Assembly: GCF_900167105.1 (NCBI RefSeq)
Contig: NZ_FUXE01000001.1
Coordinates: forward strand, 56,070 to 120,069
DNA: 64,000 bases
Direction of reading: 5' to 3'
Origin: Porphyromonas circumdentaria
GTDB taxonomy: Bacteria > Bacteroidota > Bacteroidia > Bacteroidales > Porphyromonadaceae
The translations under genes were made by a program, and so were the position numbers. Below the pieces are notes generated by a model that worked only from the letters and a program-made list of their open reading frames with translations, did no database searches and had not been told where the DNA came from. Below, piece by piece: positions 42,930 through 51,079 of the stretch (its first letter is position 1; the number at the start of each line of letters is the position of its first letter).

Positions 42930-44306
42930 ATGCGTTTTTCACTTCGGATATTTTCAATTTTACTCTCCCTCTGTGTGCTGTTGCATACCGACAGTATTTC
43001 TGCCCAGACTAAGAGAGAGCCCCAAATACGTACTTCTGAAATCGTTACCCCTCATAGTCTGGATGCCGATGCTGCCACTCTATTGCGAAAATGGCACAAA
43101 GGCTATGCAACGAATGAAGAGGAGGGAATGCCTTGTAGTAAAGGAACTTCTAAAGACCCAACTCCCTCGGAAATGGTTTTTAGAGACCGTATTATGCGCT
43201 TGCCCACAACGATGAACATACCCTACAATTCCCTTGTAAGAGAGGGTATTGACGTATTTTTAACGCGCCGAAGAAGTCTCATCCCCGTTATGTTGAGTTT
43301 GGGAGATTATTATTTCCCCAAGATAGAAACTATCTTAGATAAATATGGATTACCACTTGAGTTGAAGTACTTAATTATCGTGGAGTCAGCGATGGATCCA
43401 ACCGCCGTATCTCCCGTAGGGGCTTCGGGCCTATGGCAATTTATGCTACCTACAGCAAAGGCTTATGGGCTAACTATAAACTCTTTGATTGATGAACGAT
43501 TGGATCTTATCCGCAGTACAGATGCAGCTGCTCGTCATTTAAAAGACCTTTATCGTGTCTATAATGATTGGTTTATGGCGATGGCAGCATATAACTGTGG
43601 TATGGGTACTCTTAACAGAGCTGTTTATCGTGCTGGAGGACGTACCGACTTCTGGGCTGTTTTCCCTTTTCTCCCCAGAGAAACACGTAGCTATGTACCC
43701 TTATTCATCGGAGCATTCTATGCAATGCATTACCATGTAGACCATCATCTCTGCCCTTCGGATAAAAGTCTTCCTTTAGCGACCGATACTATACATCTGC
43801 ATCACTCTTACAGCACCCATACGATAGCCAAGGCGGCAGAGGTAAGCCATGATCTCTTCATGTTACTTAACCCACAGTTCAAGAAAAACTCTATTCCAGG
43901 GCATATCGCTCCTTGCACAATATATCTTCCATTACCCGCCATCGGGAGATTAGACCGTCGGTTAGATAGTCTCAGTCAAGAGGCTCAAAAGAAGGCGTTG
44001 CTCTTAGCATCTGGAGTTAGAGAGAGTATGGAATCTTTGGGGGTACATACCACAGAGATGGAAGGAAAAGAGTCGTTGGAAAGTGGCATTTCTCCTCTTC
44101 GTTACCACACTGTTCAACAGGGTGAAACTCTATCTTTGATAGCTCAGAAGAATGGAATTACGGTAAAAGGTTTGATGAAAGCCAATGGTATAAGGCAACA
44201 ACATCAAAAACTGAAAGTGGGGCAAAAGCTACTCCTTCCTGCGAAGAAAAAAACTTCTCAACAGAAGAAAAGCAAGAAGAAAAGAGGGAAGCGTCGTAGA
44301 AGATAA
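42930..44306 (+). CDS. mltD: Membrane-bound lytic murein transglycosylase D
   Basis: 458 residues from the ATG at 42930; an upstream in-frame TTG at 42918 overlaps the previous stop and is less likely. A signal peptide spans 1-24. The lysozyme-like SLT domain (about 110-290) carries the catalytic Glu in IVESAMDPTAVSPVGASGLW, then QFMLPTAKAYGL and AAYNCGMGTLNRA. Near 310-365 is a degenerate LysM-like stretch. A clear LysM is at about 395-445 (YHTVQQGETLSLIAQKNGIT). The tail is extremely basic (KKSKKKRGKRRRR). It cleaves peptidoglycan glycan strands with formation of 1,6-anhydro ends. It closes the parAB-DUF5683-mltD operon before the terminator at 44466. Confidence 0.92.
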   Translation: MRFSLRIFSILLSLCVLLHTDSISAQTKREPQIRTSEIVTPHSLDADAATLLRKWHKGYATNEEEGMPCSKGTSKDPTPSEMVFRDRIMRLPTTMNIPYNSLVREGIDVFLTRRRSLIPVMLSLGDYYFPKIETILDKYGLPLELKYLIIVESAMDPTAVSPVGASGLWQFMLPTAKAYGLTINSLIDERLDLIRSTDAAARHLKDLYRVYNDWFMAMAAYNCGMGTLNRAVYRAGGRTDFWAVFPFLPRETRSYVPLFIGAFYAMHYHVDHHLCPSDKSLPLATDTIHLHHSYSTHTIAKAAEVSHDLFMLLNPQFKKNSIPGHIAPCTIYLPLPAIGRLDRRLDSLSQEAQKKALLLASGVRESMESLGVHTTEMEGKESLESGISPLRYHTVQQGETLSLIAQKNGITVKGLMKANGIRQQHQKLKVGQKLLLPAKKKTSQQKKSKKKRGKRRRR

Positions 44307-44465
44307 CTCCCCTTTTCTGATAAAAGCACACCTATAAGACTAACTTGAGAGTAAAGGTGCTGCCACTATCAGAGAAAAAAGAGTATTCATCAGTATCATC
44401 CCAAAACTATCTAAGTATGGTTTAACAAGATTAGATAAGTCTTATTGTTGTCAAACTTTGCATTT

Positions 44466-44527
44466 ATCGATGCATCTATACTTTCCCTTAATATTGACAA
44501 GGGTAAAGATGCATCGATGTTTTTTTG
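44466..44527 (+). terminator. Terminator of the parAB-mltD operon
   Basis: ATCGATGCATCT (44466-44477) pairs perfectly with AGATGCATCGAT (44507-44518), with an inner CCCTT/AAGGG stem, followed by a run of seven T. It lies about 160 bases after the mltD stop and 68 bases before the rsmI start, so an attenuator of rsmI is an alternative. Confidence 0.8.
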
Positions 44528-44595
44528 TAAGTTTGCACCAAGTAGTTGTTGGAACACATATTTTTACAAGAAAGATTACCCTACGAAAAGGCTTT

Positions 44596-45318
44596 ATGAG
44601 TGCTGGCAAATTGACAATAGTGCCTACTCCCGTAGGAAATTTGGGAGACATAACGTTGAGGGCGCTCGAAACACTTCGTTCTGTCGACCTTATTCTGGCA
44701 GAAGATACACGAACCTCTCTTGTGCTACTCAAACACTATGACATACACAAGCCTCTGGAAAGTCACCATAAGTTCAATGAGTTCAAGACTGCAGATAAGC
44801 TTGTGGAGCGTATGTTAGAGGGGCTTAATGTAGCTTTGATTTCCGATGCTGGTACACCTGGCATTAGCGATCCAGGTTTTTATTTAGTTGGCTCCTGCAT
44901 TAAGAGTGGGGTAGAAGTGGACTGTTTACCAGGGGCAACGGCTTTTATCCCAGCTCTTGTGGCATCGGGACTATCGACGACCTCTTTCGTTTTTGAGGGT
45001 TTTTTACCTCAGAAGAAGGGAAGGAAAACAAAGATGGAACTATTGGCACAGGAAGAACGTACTATTATTATCTATGAGTCTCCGTATAGGGTTTTGAAAA
45101 CACTACAGGCCTTTATGCAACTCATGGGAGAAGAGCGTCAGGCGGTAGCTTGTAGAGAGATATCAAAATTGCACCAAGAATATGTGAGAGGCTCCCTAAA
45201 AGAACTCGTGGAGCACTTTACAAACACAACTCCGCGTGGAGAATTTGTTCTACTTTTTTCGGGCAAAGAATCCCAAAAGGAAGCGCATAATAAGGATAAA
45301 AAACACTCTCAAGAGTAA
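44596..45318 (+). CDS. rsmI: 16S rRNA 2'-O-methyltransferase RsmI
   Basis: 240 residues from the ATG at 44596, directly before GKLTIVPTPVGNLGDITLRA. A longer in-frame start at 44458 would run through the terminator hairpin and lacks family sequence. It has the SAM-dependent tetrapyrrole-methylase fold: DLILAEDTRTS, then VALISDAGTPGISDPGFYLV, VDCLPGATAFIPALVASGL and PRGEFVLLFSGKE. It methylates the 2'-OH of C1402 of 16S rRNA. It is followed after 35 bases by a lipoprotein gene on the same strand. Confidence 0.93.
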   Translation: MSAGKLTIVPTPVGNLGDITLRALETLRSVDLILAEDTRTSLVLLKHYDIHKPLESHHKFNEFKTADKLVERMLEGLNVALISDAGTPGISDPGFYLVGSCIKSGVEVDCLPGATAFIPALVASGLSTTSFVFEGFLPQKKGRKTKMELLAQEERTIIIYESPYRVLKTLQAFMQLMGEERQAVACREISKLHQEYVRGSLKELVEHFTNTTPRGEFVLLFSGKESQKEAHNKDKKHSQE

Positions 45319-45353
45319 AAAAGAAAAATAGAAAATATTAAATCAATGAAAGG

Positions 45354-46211
45354 ATGAAAAAGATTTTATTAATGGCTGTACTTACTTGTACAATCGCATC
45401 CGCAGGCTGTCTCACTTCTTGTAAGGGAGGAAAAGAGACCAAACAAAAGGCAGATTCTATAGCTTTAGTGAACAGTTCTTTGCAAGCTCAGGTTGAGGAG
45501 ATGGACCAAATCATCAGTGGTATCCTTACCAACTTCCAAGACATCAATGCCATGGAAGGCATTATCAATACTGGACCTATCAGTGGAGAGATAGGAGAAA
45601 GTCACCAACGACGCATCGAGGACAATATGCGTATGATTGGCGAAAAGTTGAAGTCTAATAGAGAAGAGATAGAGCAACTCAACAAAAAAATAAAAGATTT
45701 GGGACAAAAGGGTAGTGTGCTCCAAAAAACCATCTCTGCCCTTCAAAAGCAGCTTGAGTCTAAAACAAAAGAAATACAACGTCTGACAGAAGAGTTGCAA
45801 CGCAAAAACATAGTCATCGAAAATCTTGATGCAATGGTGGGCGAGCTTAGTGAAAATGTGAGTAGCTTAGAAGTCTCTAAGAAAGAACAAGAAGAGAAGA
45901 TCAGCTCGCAAGAAGTGGCATTGAATACAGTGCGCTACTGTGTTGGAACCAAGAACGACTTGAAAGAGATGAAGATCTTGGTTGACGGTAAAGTTGCAAC
46001 TGAGTCTTATACTAAGGATTATTTCACTCAAATAGACCTTCGTCGTCTCAGCCGTCTTCCTCTTTATGCTAAGAAAGCAGAGCTATTGACGAACCACCCC
46101 TCTAGCAGTTACGAATTGGTACCTGGAGCAGACAAACAACTCACTCTTGAAATCACCAATAAAGAAGAATTCTGGAGCCTTTCTAAGGTGTTGGTGGTAC
46201 GCATCTATTAA
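45354..46211 (+). CDS. Coiled-coil lipoprotein
   Basis: 285 residues. The signal peptide ends in a lipobox LTSC (Cys23). A polar linker is followed by a long coiled coil from about 35 to 185 (LNKKIKDLGQKGSVLQKTIS, EIQRLTEELQRKNIVIENL). The C-terminal globular domain of about 100 residues includes RYCVGTKNDLKEMKILVDGK and SRLPLYAKKAELLTNHPSSS. It resembles hypothetical envelope lipoproteins of Bacteroidales; the function is unknown. A structural or scaffolding role at the outer membrane is the likely guess. A terminator follows at 46250. Confidence 0.75.
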   Translation: MKKILLMAVLTCTIASAGCLTSCKGGKETKQKADSIALVNSSLQAQVEEMDQIISGILTNFQDINAMEGIINTGPISGEIGESHQRRIEDNMRMIGEKLKSNREEIEQLNKKIKDLGQKGSVLQKTISALQKQLESKTKEIQRLTEELQRKNIVIENLDAMVGELSENVSSLEVSKKEQEEKISSQEVALNTVRYCVGTKNDLKEMKILVDGKVATESYTKDYFTQIDLRRLSRLPLYAKKAELLTNHPSSSYELVPGADKQLTLEITNKEEFWSLSKVLVVRIY

Positions 46212-46249
46212 ACATTCGATTTTTATTGAATCTTAAAACTGATATTTCT

Positions 46250-46285
46250 AAAGACGAGAGGGCGTTTTTACCCCTTCTCGTCTTT
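46250..46285 (+). terminator. Terminator after the coiled-coil lipoprotein gene
   Basis: AAAGACGAGAGGG (46250-46262) pairs with CCCCTTCTCGTCTTT (46271-46285) with a small bulge, followed by TTTC. Confidence 0.85.
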
Positions 46286-46295
46286 TTCGTGGGTT

Positions 46296-46994
46296 ATGAT
46301 TAAGAATATCTTTATAGACTTAGACGATACTCTATGGGCCACTTATGAAAACAGTCGGGAGAGTATGTATGAGGTCTACTCCAAAAATAATTGGGCAGAG
46401 TATATGCAGGACTTTGAAACTTTTTGGCAGTGCTACTGGACCATTAATGAGAATCTATGGGAAGAGTATCGACAGGGGCGTATTAGTAAGTATGAACTCA
46501 AAACACAACGCTTTCAAAAACTCTTTGCAGGCATAAAGGAGTGGAGTCAAGAGGATATCCTTTCATTCAATAACGACTTTTTAGCTCACACTTCTACAAA
46601 GACCGCTTTAATACCAGATAGCATAGAAGTATTATCTTATCTACACCGTTACTATCGGGTTTATATTCTTTCTAATGGATTCCGCGAAGTACAGTCAGCC
46701 AAAATCAATCGTAGTGGTTTAGCTCCCTATATAGATCGAATTATTTTGAGTGAAGATGCGGGTTGCAATAAACCTCACAGGGGTATTTTTCAATATGCTT
46801 TCTCTGTGACTAACTCACGGGTGTCTGAGTCTATAATGATTGGAGATAGTTGGGCGGCAGATATAGAGGGGGCGCATAATGCTTTTATCCCTTCGGTTTG
46901 GTTTAATCCCAAAGAGAACCCTCTCCCAGAGGAAAAGAAAGCGAAACCTCTTTATATTATCAAAAAGTTGAAGGAGCTTCTGTTAATATTCTAA
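46296..46994 (+). CDS. HAD-family nucleotidase, YjjG type
   Basis: 232 residues. Motif I is IFIDLDDTLWAT (nucleophile Asp), motif II YILSNGFREVQ, motif III near KINRSGLAPYID, and motif IV SIMIGDSWAADIEGAHNAF. The cap is of type C1. The ENLWEEYRQGRISKYELKTQ stretch is characteristic of YjjG-like noncanonical pyrimidine nucleotidases, which dephosphorylate dUMP, dTMP and modified UMPs (house-cleaning). The start is 8 bases beyond the terminator hairpin, so its promoter must overlap that region. Confidence 0.88.
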   Translation: MIKNIFIDLDDTLWATYENSRESMYEVYSKNNWAEYMQDFETFWQCYWTINENLWEEYRQGRISKYELKTQRFQKLFAGIKEWSQEDILSFNNDFLAHTSTKTALIPDSIEVLSYLHRYYRVYILSNGFREVQSAKINRSGLAPYIDRIILSEDAGCNKPHRGIFQYAFSVTNSRVSESIMIGDSWAADIEGAHNAFIPSVWFNPKENPLPEEKKAKPLYIIKKLKELLLIF

Positions 46995-47133
46995 TCCATC
47001 AAAGCTCCCGAAATATAAGGCTTTCTCTTTCGAGGAGATTTTGTTCTTTTCCTAGTAAACTTTTTTCACAGTATATCTGTCAAATCCTTCTGATTGAAGT
47101 AATGGTTATGGACAAATTTTAAGAGAAAAGAGC

Positions 47134-47141
47134 TACCTTTG
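47134..47141 (+). promoter_or_regulatory. -7 box of gyrB
   Basis: TACCTTTG (TAnnTTTG) lies 91 bases before the ATG at 47233. It leaves a leader of about 85 bases. A less clear -33 region lies upstream. Confidence 0.55.
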
Positions 47142-47232
47142 TGAGGAAGTGCCGTGGTACTTCGATCAAGAGAAAGAACTGCTTGAAAAATCTGTAGTTC
47201 TTGAGGATAGTAATTAAAAGTATTTATTAGAT

Positions 47233-49188
47233 ATGACAGATACGAATAATCCTGTAGGAAGTGAATATTCAGCCAGTAATATACAAGTCTTAGAAGGATT
47301 GGAAGCCGTGCGCAAGCGTCCCGCTATGTACATTGGAGATATTAGCGAGAAGGGTTTGCATCATTTGGTTTATGAGGTAGTAGACAACTCTATTGACGAG
47401 GCACTTGCGGGGCACTGTACCGATATAAAGGTGACCATTTTGGAGGATAACTCTATTTCTGTAGAGGACAACGGCCGAGGAATACCAGTGGATATACATC
47501 CCAAGGAAAAACGCAGTGCTTTGGAGGTGGTTATGACAGTACTGCATGCGGGAGGCAAGTTTGATAAAGGCTCTTACAAAGTATCTGGAGGATTGCATGG
47601 AGTCGGAGTTTCTTGTGTTAATGCTCTTTCAACTCACTTAAGGGCAGAAGTTCATCGCGATGGCAAAATGTATGTTCAGGAATTTGAGAAGGGGAAACCT
47701 CTCTATCCTGTAAAAGAGATAGGCTCTTCAGATCGTCGTGGTACAATTGTAACTTTCACCCCTGACCCAACAGTATTTACAGTAACTGAATATCAGTTTA
47801 AAATTCTGGCGCATCGCTTGCGCGAGCTCTCATTCCTTAATGCCAAACTGCGCCTTACCCTTACGGATATGCGAAAGAAAGACGAAGAGGGTAATCCTTT
47901 ATATGAAGAGTTTTACTCAGACGAGGGATTGAAGGAGTTCGTTAGTTATATTGATCAGAGCAAACCCAATCTACTGGGAGATATAATTCACATTAAAACA
48001 GAACGTCAGGATATACCTATCGAGGTGGCGATGACCTATAATCAAGACTATCAAGAGAATGTATATTCTTACGTAAATAATATCAACACTATCGAAGGTG
48101 GAACACACCTGACAGGTTTTCGTCGAGCTCTTACAAAAACTCTTAAGCAATACGCTACCGACTCCAAACTATTGGAGAAGGTAAAAGTGAATGTAGAGGG
48201 GGATGACTTTCGCGAAGGTCTTACTGCCGTGATAAGTATAAAGGTGGCAGAACCTCAGTTCGAAGGGCAGACCAAAACAAAGCTGGGTAATAGTGAAGTT
48301 ATAGGAGTTGTAGATAGTGCTGTGAGCGAAGCTCTTGCAATTTATTTGGAAGAACATCCGCAACAAGCCAAGGCTATTGTCGATAAGGTTATTCTTGCCG
48401 CTCAAGCTCGCCATGCAGCCAGTAATGCTCGTAAATTGGTGCTTCGAAAAAGTCCGCTTGCTGGAGGAGGATTGCCAGGAAAATTGGCAGACTGCTCGAG
48501 TAAAGACCCTGCAAAGTGCGAACTCTTTATTGTCGAAGGGGATTCGGCAGGTGGTACAGCCAAACAAGGTCGAGATCGTGAAACCCAGGCTATACTTCCC
48601 TTGAGGGGTAAAATTCTTAATGTGGAAAAGGCGATGCAGCACAAAGTGCTTGACAATCAGGAAATACGCAATATATATACCGCACTCGGAGTAACAATCG
48701 GTACAGAGGAGGATAGTAAGGCACTTAACCTCTCAAAGCTTCGTTACCACAAAATAATTATCATGACCGATGCCGATGTGGATGGAAGCCATATTGCCAC
48801 ATTGATTCTCACGTTCTTCTATCGCAATATGCGCCCTCTTATAGAAAATGGATACGTTTATTTAGCTACGCCACCCCTCTACCTATGTCGTAAGGGTAAG
48901 GATATGGAGTATTGTTGGACAGAACAGCAGCGCCGTGCCTTTATCGATAAATATGCCGATGGTAATGAGAATCGTGTACATGTACAGCGTTATAAAGGGT
49001 TGGGAGAAATGAATGACGAACAACTCTGGGAGACTACGATGAATCCTAACAACCGTATTCTCAAACAGATAACAATAGAGAGTGCAGCCAATGCCGATGT
49101 AACTTTCTCTACTTTGATGGGAGATGAAGTCGCTCCTCGTCGAGAGTTTATTGAAGCAAATGCTACTTATGCCCGTATAGATGCTTGA
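47233..49188 (+). CDS. gyrB: DNA gyrase subunit B
   Basis: 651 residues, full length. It has a GHKL ATPase domain (VRKRPAMYIGD, EVVDNSIDEALAGHC, DNGRGIPVDIHPKEKRSAL, LHAGGKFDKGSYKVSGGLHG VGVS). A transducer domain follows (EGGTHLTGFRRALTK). The toprim domain has IVEGDSAGGTAKQGRDRETQ and IMTDADVDGSHI. The C-terminus is RYKGLGEMNDEQLWETTMNP. Together with GyrA it introduces negative supercoils using ATP. The next gene overlaps by 8 bases, so the amidotransferase-dipeptidase fusion is translationally coupled to gyrase, a curious pairing. The QTKTKLGN sequence shows a GyrB rather than ParE type. Confidence 0.96.
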   Translation: MTDTNNPVGSEYSASNIQVLEGLEAVRKRPAMYIGDISEKGLHHLVYEVVDNSIDEALAGHCTDIKVTILEDNSISVEDNGRGIPVDIHPKEKRSALEVVMTVLHAGGKFDKGSYKVSGGLHGVGVSCVNALSTHLRAEVHRDGKMYVQEFEKGKPLYPVKEIGSSDRRGTIVTFTPDPTVFTVTEYQFKILAHRLRELSFLNAKLRLTLTDMRKKDEEGNPLYEEFYSDEGLKEFVSYIDQSKPNLLGDIIHIKTERQDIPIEVAMTYNQDYQENVYSYVNNINTIEGGTHLTGFRRALTKTLKQYATDSKLLEKVKVNVEGDDFREGLTAVISIKVAEPQFEGQTKTKLGNSEVIGVVDSAVSEALAIYLEEHPQQAKAIVDKVILAAQARHAASNARKLVLRKSPLAGGGLPGKLADCSSKDPAKCELFIVEGDSAGGTAKQGRDRETQAILPLRGKILNVEKAMQHKVLDNQEIRNIYTALGVTIGTEEDSKALNLSKLRYHKIIIMTDADVDGSHIATLILTFFYRNMRPLIENGYVYLATPPLYLCRKGKDMEYCWTEQQRRAFIDKYADGNENRVHVQRYKGLGEMNDEQLWETTMNPNNRILKQITIESAANADVTFSTLMGDEVAPRREFIEANATYARIDA

Positions 49189-51001
49189 TGCACCTAATAT
49201 AGAACAGTTGCCCCTTGCTCTTCGTAGATTATACGAAGAAGCTGAGGGGCGTAATGTATCTCCTCTTTCGCTACAAGCTGTGCCCCGTATTGGCTTAACC
49301 TGTCACACAACAGAGGCAGGGTATTCTGTTAATCCTGCTTATGTACAAGTTATCGAGGAGGCGGGGGGAATTCCCATATTACTGCCTACTTTGCGTGAGA
49401 GTTGCAAGCACACAGCTCTACTTGAAACGCTTGATGGCCTTCTTCTCACGGGAGGGGGAGATGTGCACCCATCCTTCTTGGGAGAAGAACCTGTGCCTGA
49501 GTTGGGAAAAATAGATTATCCCAGAGATCGATACGAGCTGGAGCTAATTCTTTTTGCCTACCGTCGTAATATACCCATGTTGGGTATCTGCCGGGGCTTT
49601 CAGATGATAAATATAGCCTTGGGAGGTACTTTGATGCAAGATTTATATAAGAGTTTTCCTCTTCCTCCCTCTTTCTACAAACGTCTTTCTTCCCCTATCA
49701 ATCATTCGCCAGAAATGGATAAAAGAGAGGGGGCGCACACTGTAACATTTACAACGGGGCACTCTATGCTTGCTGAAATTATGGGGCATACAGGTGGTGA
49801 TGCTATATGGGTAAACAGTTTACACCATCAAGCTATTGGCAAACTCTCCAAAGAATTGCGACTTGAGGCGGTAGCTCCAGATGGTATTATTGAGGCTGCT
49901 GTCGGCTATCCGAATAAACCTATTGTCGGCGTACAGTGGCATCCAGAGCATATGGCATGTGGAGGGAACCCTGAAATGAAGTCCCTATTTACCTTTTTTG
50001 TACGAGAGGCATCTCTTTTTGCACAAGCAAAAGCAATTCACCGCAAATCTATTGTTCTTGATTCTCATACAGACACACCTATGTTTCTTACTCCTGAAAG
50101 TGATCTTACACAACGAGGGGAATGGAAAGTAGATGCCGTAAAGATGGAGGAGGGCAAGGTGGATGCAACTATTATGGTTGCTTATTTGCCTCAAGGAAAA
50201 CGTTCTTCTGAGGACTTACTCAAAGCACAGGATTTTGCTCTTAACAAGCTAAAGGTAATAGAGTACGTAGTTTCTCAAAACAAGGACAGACTACTTTATG
50301 CTTCTTCTGTAGAAGAGATAAAGAGAGCTAAAAGAGAGGGATTACTTAGCATTGTTCCTGCCATTGAAAATGGATATGCTTTGGGAAAATCTCTCACCTT
50401 ATTAGAGGAATATCGCCGTATGGGGGTGGTTTACATCACGCTATGCCACAATGGAGATAATGATATTTGTGACTCGGCTTGTCGAAGTGTGCGTGAGCAC
50501 AAAGGTTTGAGCAACTTTGGTAAAGAGGTAGTCCTAAAAATGAATGAATTGGGGATATTGATTGATGTCTCACATGCTTCGGACGATACAATTGCCGATG
50601 TATTGGAGCTTAGTCAGCGTCCGATCATAGCAAGTCACTCTTCTTGTCGAGCTCTTTGTCCACATCCTCGCAATTTAACAGATGAGCAAATCCGCCGCAT
50701 CGCTCAGCTCGGAGGGGTTGTGCAGATATGTCTTTACAGCGATTTTATCTCAGAAAAACCAGGGTTAGCCTGTGTACAAGAAGCTGCTAATCATATAGAC
50801 CACATAGTTTCTTTAGCGGGTTATGAAGCGGTAGGTATTGGTTCGGACTTTGATGGGGGGGGCGACTTAGAAGGATGTCACGGCAGTAACGACCTTATTA
50901 ATCTGACGGTAGAATTGCTCCGACGGGGCTACTCCGAAGAGCAACTAATAGCTATTCTGGGTGGGAACTTCTTGCGTGTGATGGCAATGTCTGGCCGCTA
51001 A
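49181..51001 (+). CDS. Fusion of class I glutamine-amidotransferase-like hydrolase (PuuD/C26) and M19 membrane dipeptidase
   Basis: 606 residues in two enzymes. Residues 1-280 form a gamma-glutamyl hydrolase domain: LLLTGGGDVHPSFLGEEP, the nucleophile Cys137 in LGICRGFQMINIALGG, and VQWHPEH (His254, Glu256) as triad. Residues about 288-606 form an M19 dipeptidase: the metal ligands DSHTDTP (His296, Asp298), VPAIENGYAL (Glu396), DVSHASD (His475) and IASHSS (His496). GIGSDFDGGGDLEGC (about 552-567) completes the site. Neither half has a signal peptide. Joined, they could take off a gamma-glutamyl group and split the resulting dipeptide, as in peptidoglycan fragment or glutathione recycling. The gene overlaps gyrB by 8 bases. 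Confidence 0.88.
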   Translation: MLDAPNIEQLPLALRRLYEEAEGRNVSPLSLQAVPRIGLTCHTTEAGYSVNPAYVQVIEEAGGIPILLPTLRESCKHTALLETLDGLLLTGGGDVHPSFLGEEPVPELGKIDYPRDRYELELILFAYRRNIPMLGICRGFQMINIALGGTLMQDLYKSFPLPPSFYKRLSSPINHSPEMDKREGAHTVTFTTGHSMLAEIMGHTGGDAIWVNSLHHQAIGKLSKELRLEAVAPDGIIEAAVGYPNKPIVGVQWHPEHMACGGNPEMKSLFTFFVREASLFAQAKAIHRKSIVLDSHTDTPMFLTPESDLTQRGEWKVDAVKMEEGKVDATIMVAYLPQGKRSSEDLLKAQDFALNKLKVIEYVVSQNKDRLLYASSVEEIKRAKREGLLSIVPAIENGYALGKSLTLLEEYRRMGVVYITLCHNGDNDICDSACRSVREHKGLSNFGKEVVLKMNELGILIDVSHASDDTIADVLELSQRPIIASHSSCRALCPHPRNLTDEQIRRIAQLGGVVQICLYSDFISEKPGLACVQEAANHIDHIVSLAGYEAVGIGSDFDGGGDLEGCHGSNDLINLTVELLRRGYSEEQLIAILGGNFLRVMAMSGR

Positions 51002-51038
51002 TTCCTACTTACTCTACTGATTAGAGCAATGAACAATG

Positions 51039-51046
51039 TATCTTTG
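51039..51046 (+). promoter_or_regulatory. -7 box of ftsH
   Basis: TATCTTTG (TAnnTTTG) lies 41 bases before the ftsH ATG at 51080 and 37 bases after the preceding stop. Confidence 0.5.
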
Positions 51047-51079
51047 TTTCTGTTTTATCGATGAAAAAGACTTTTTAGT

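Noticed and set aside
44458-44595. Longer N-terminus for rsmI
   Set aside because: The extra 46 codons run through the terminator hairpin and do not fit the family, whose members start right at the VPTPVGNLGD region.
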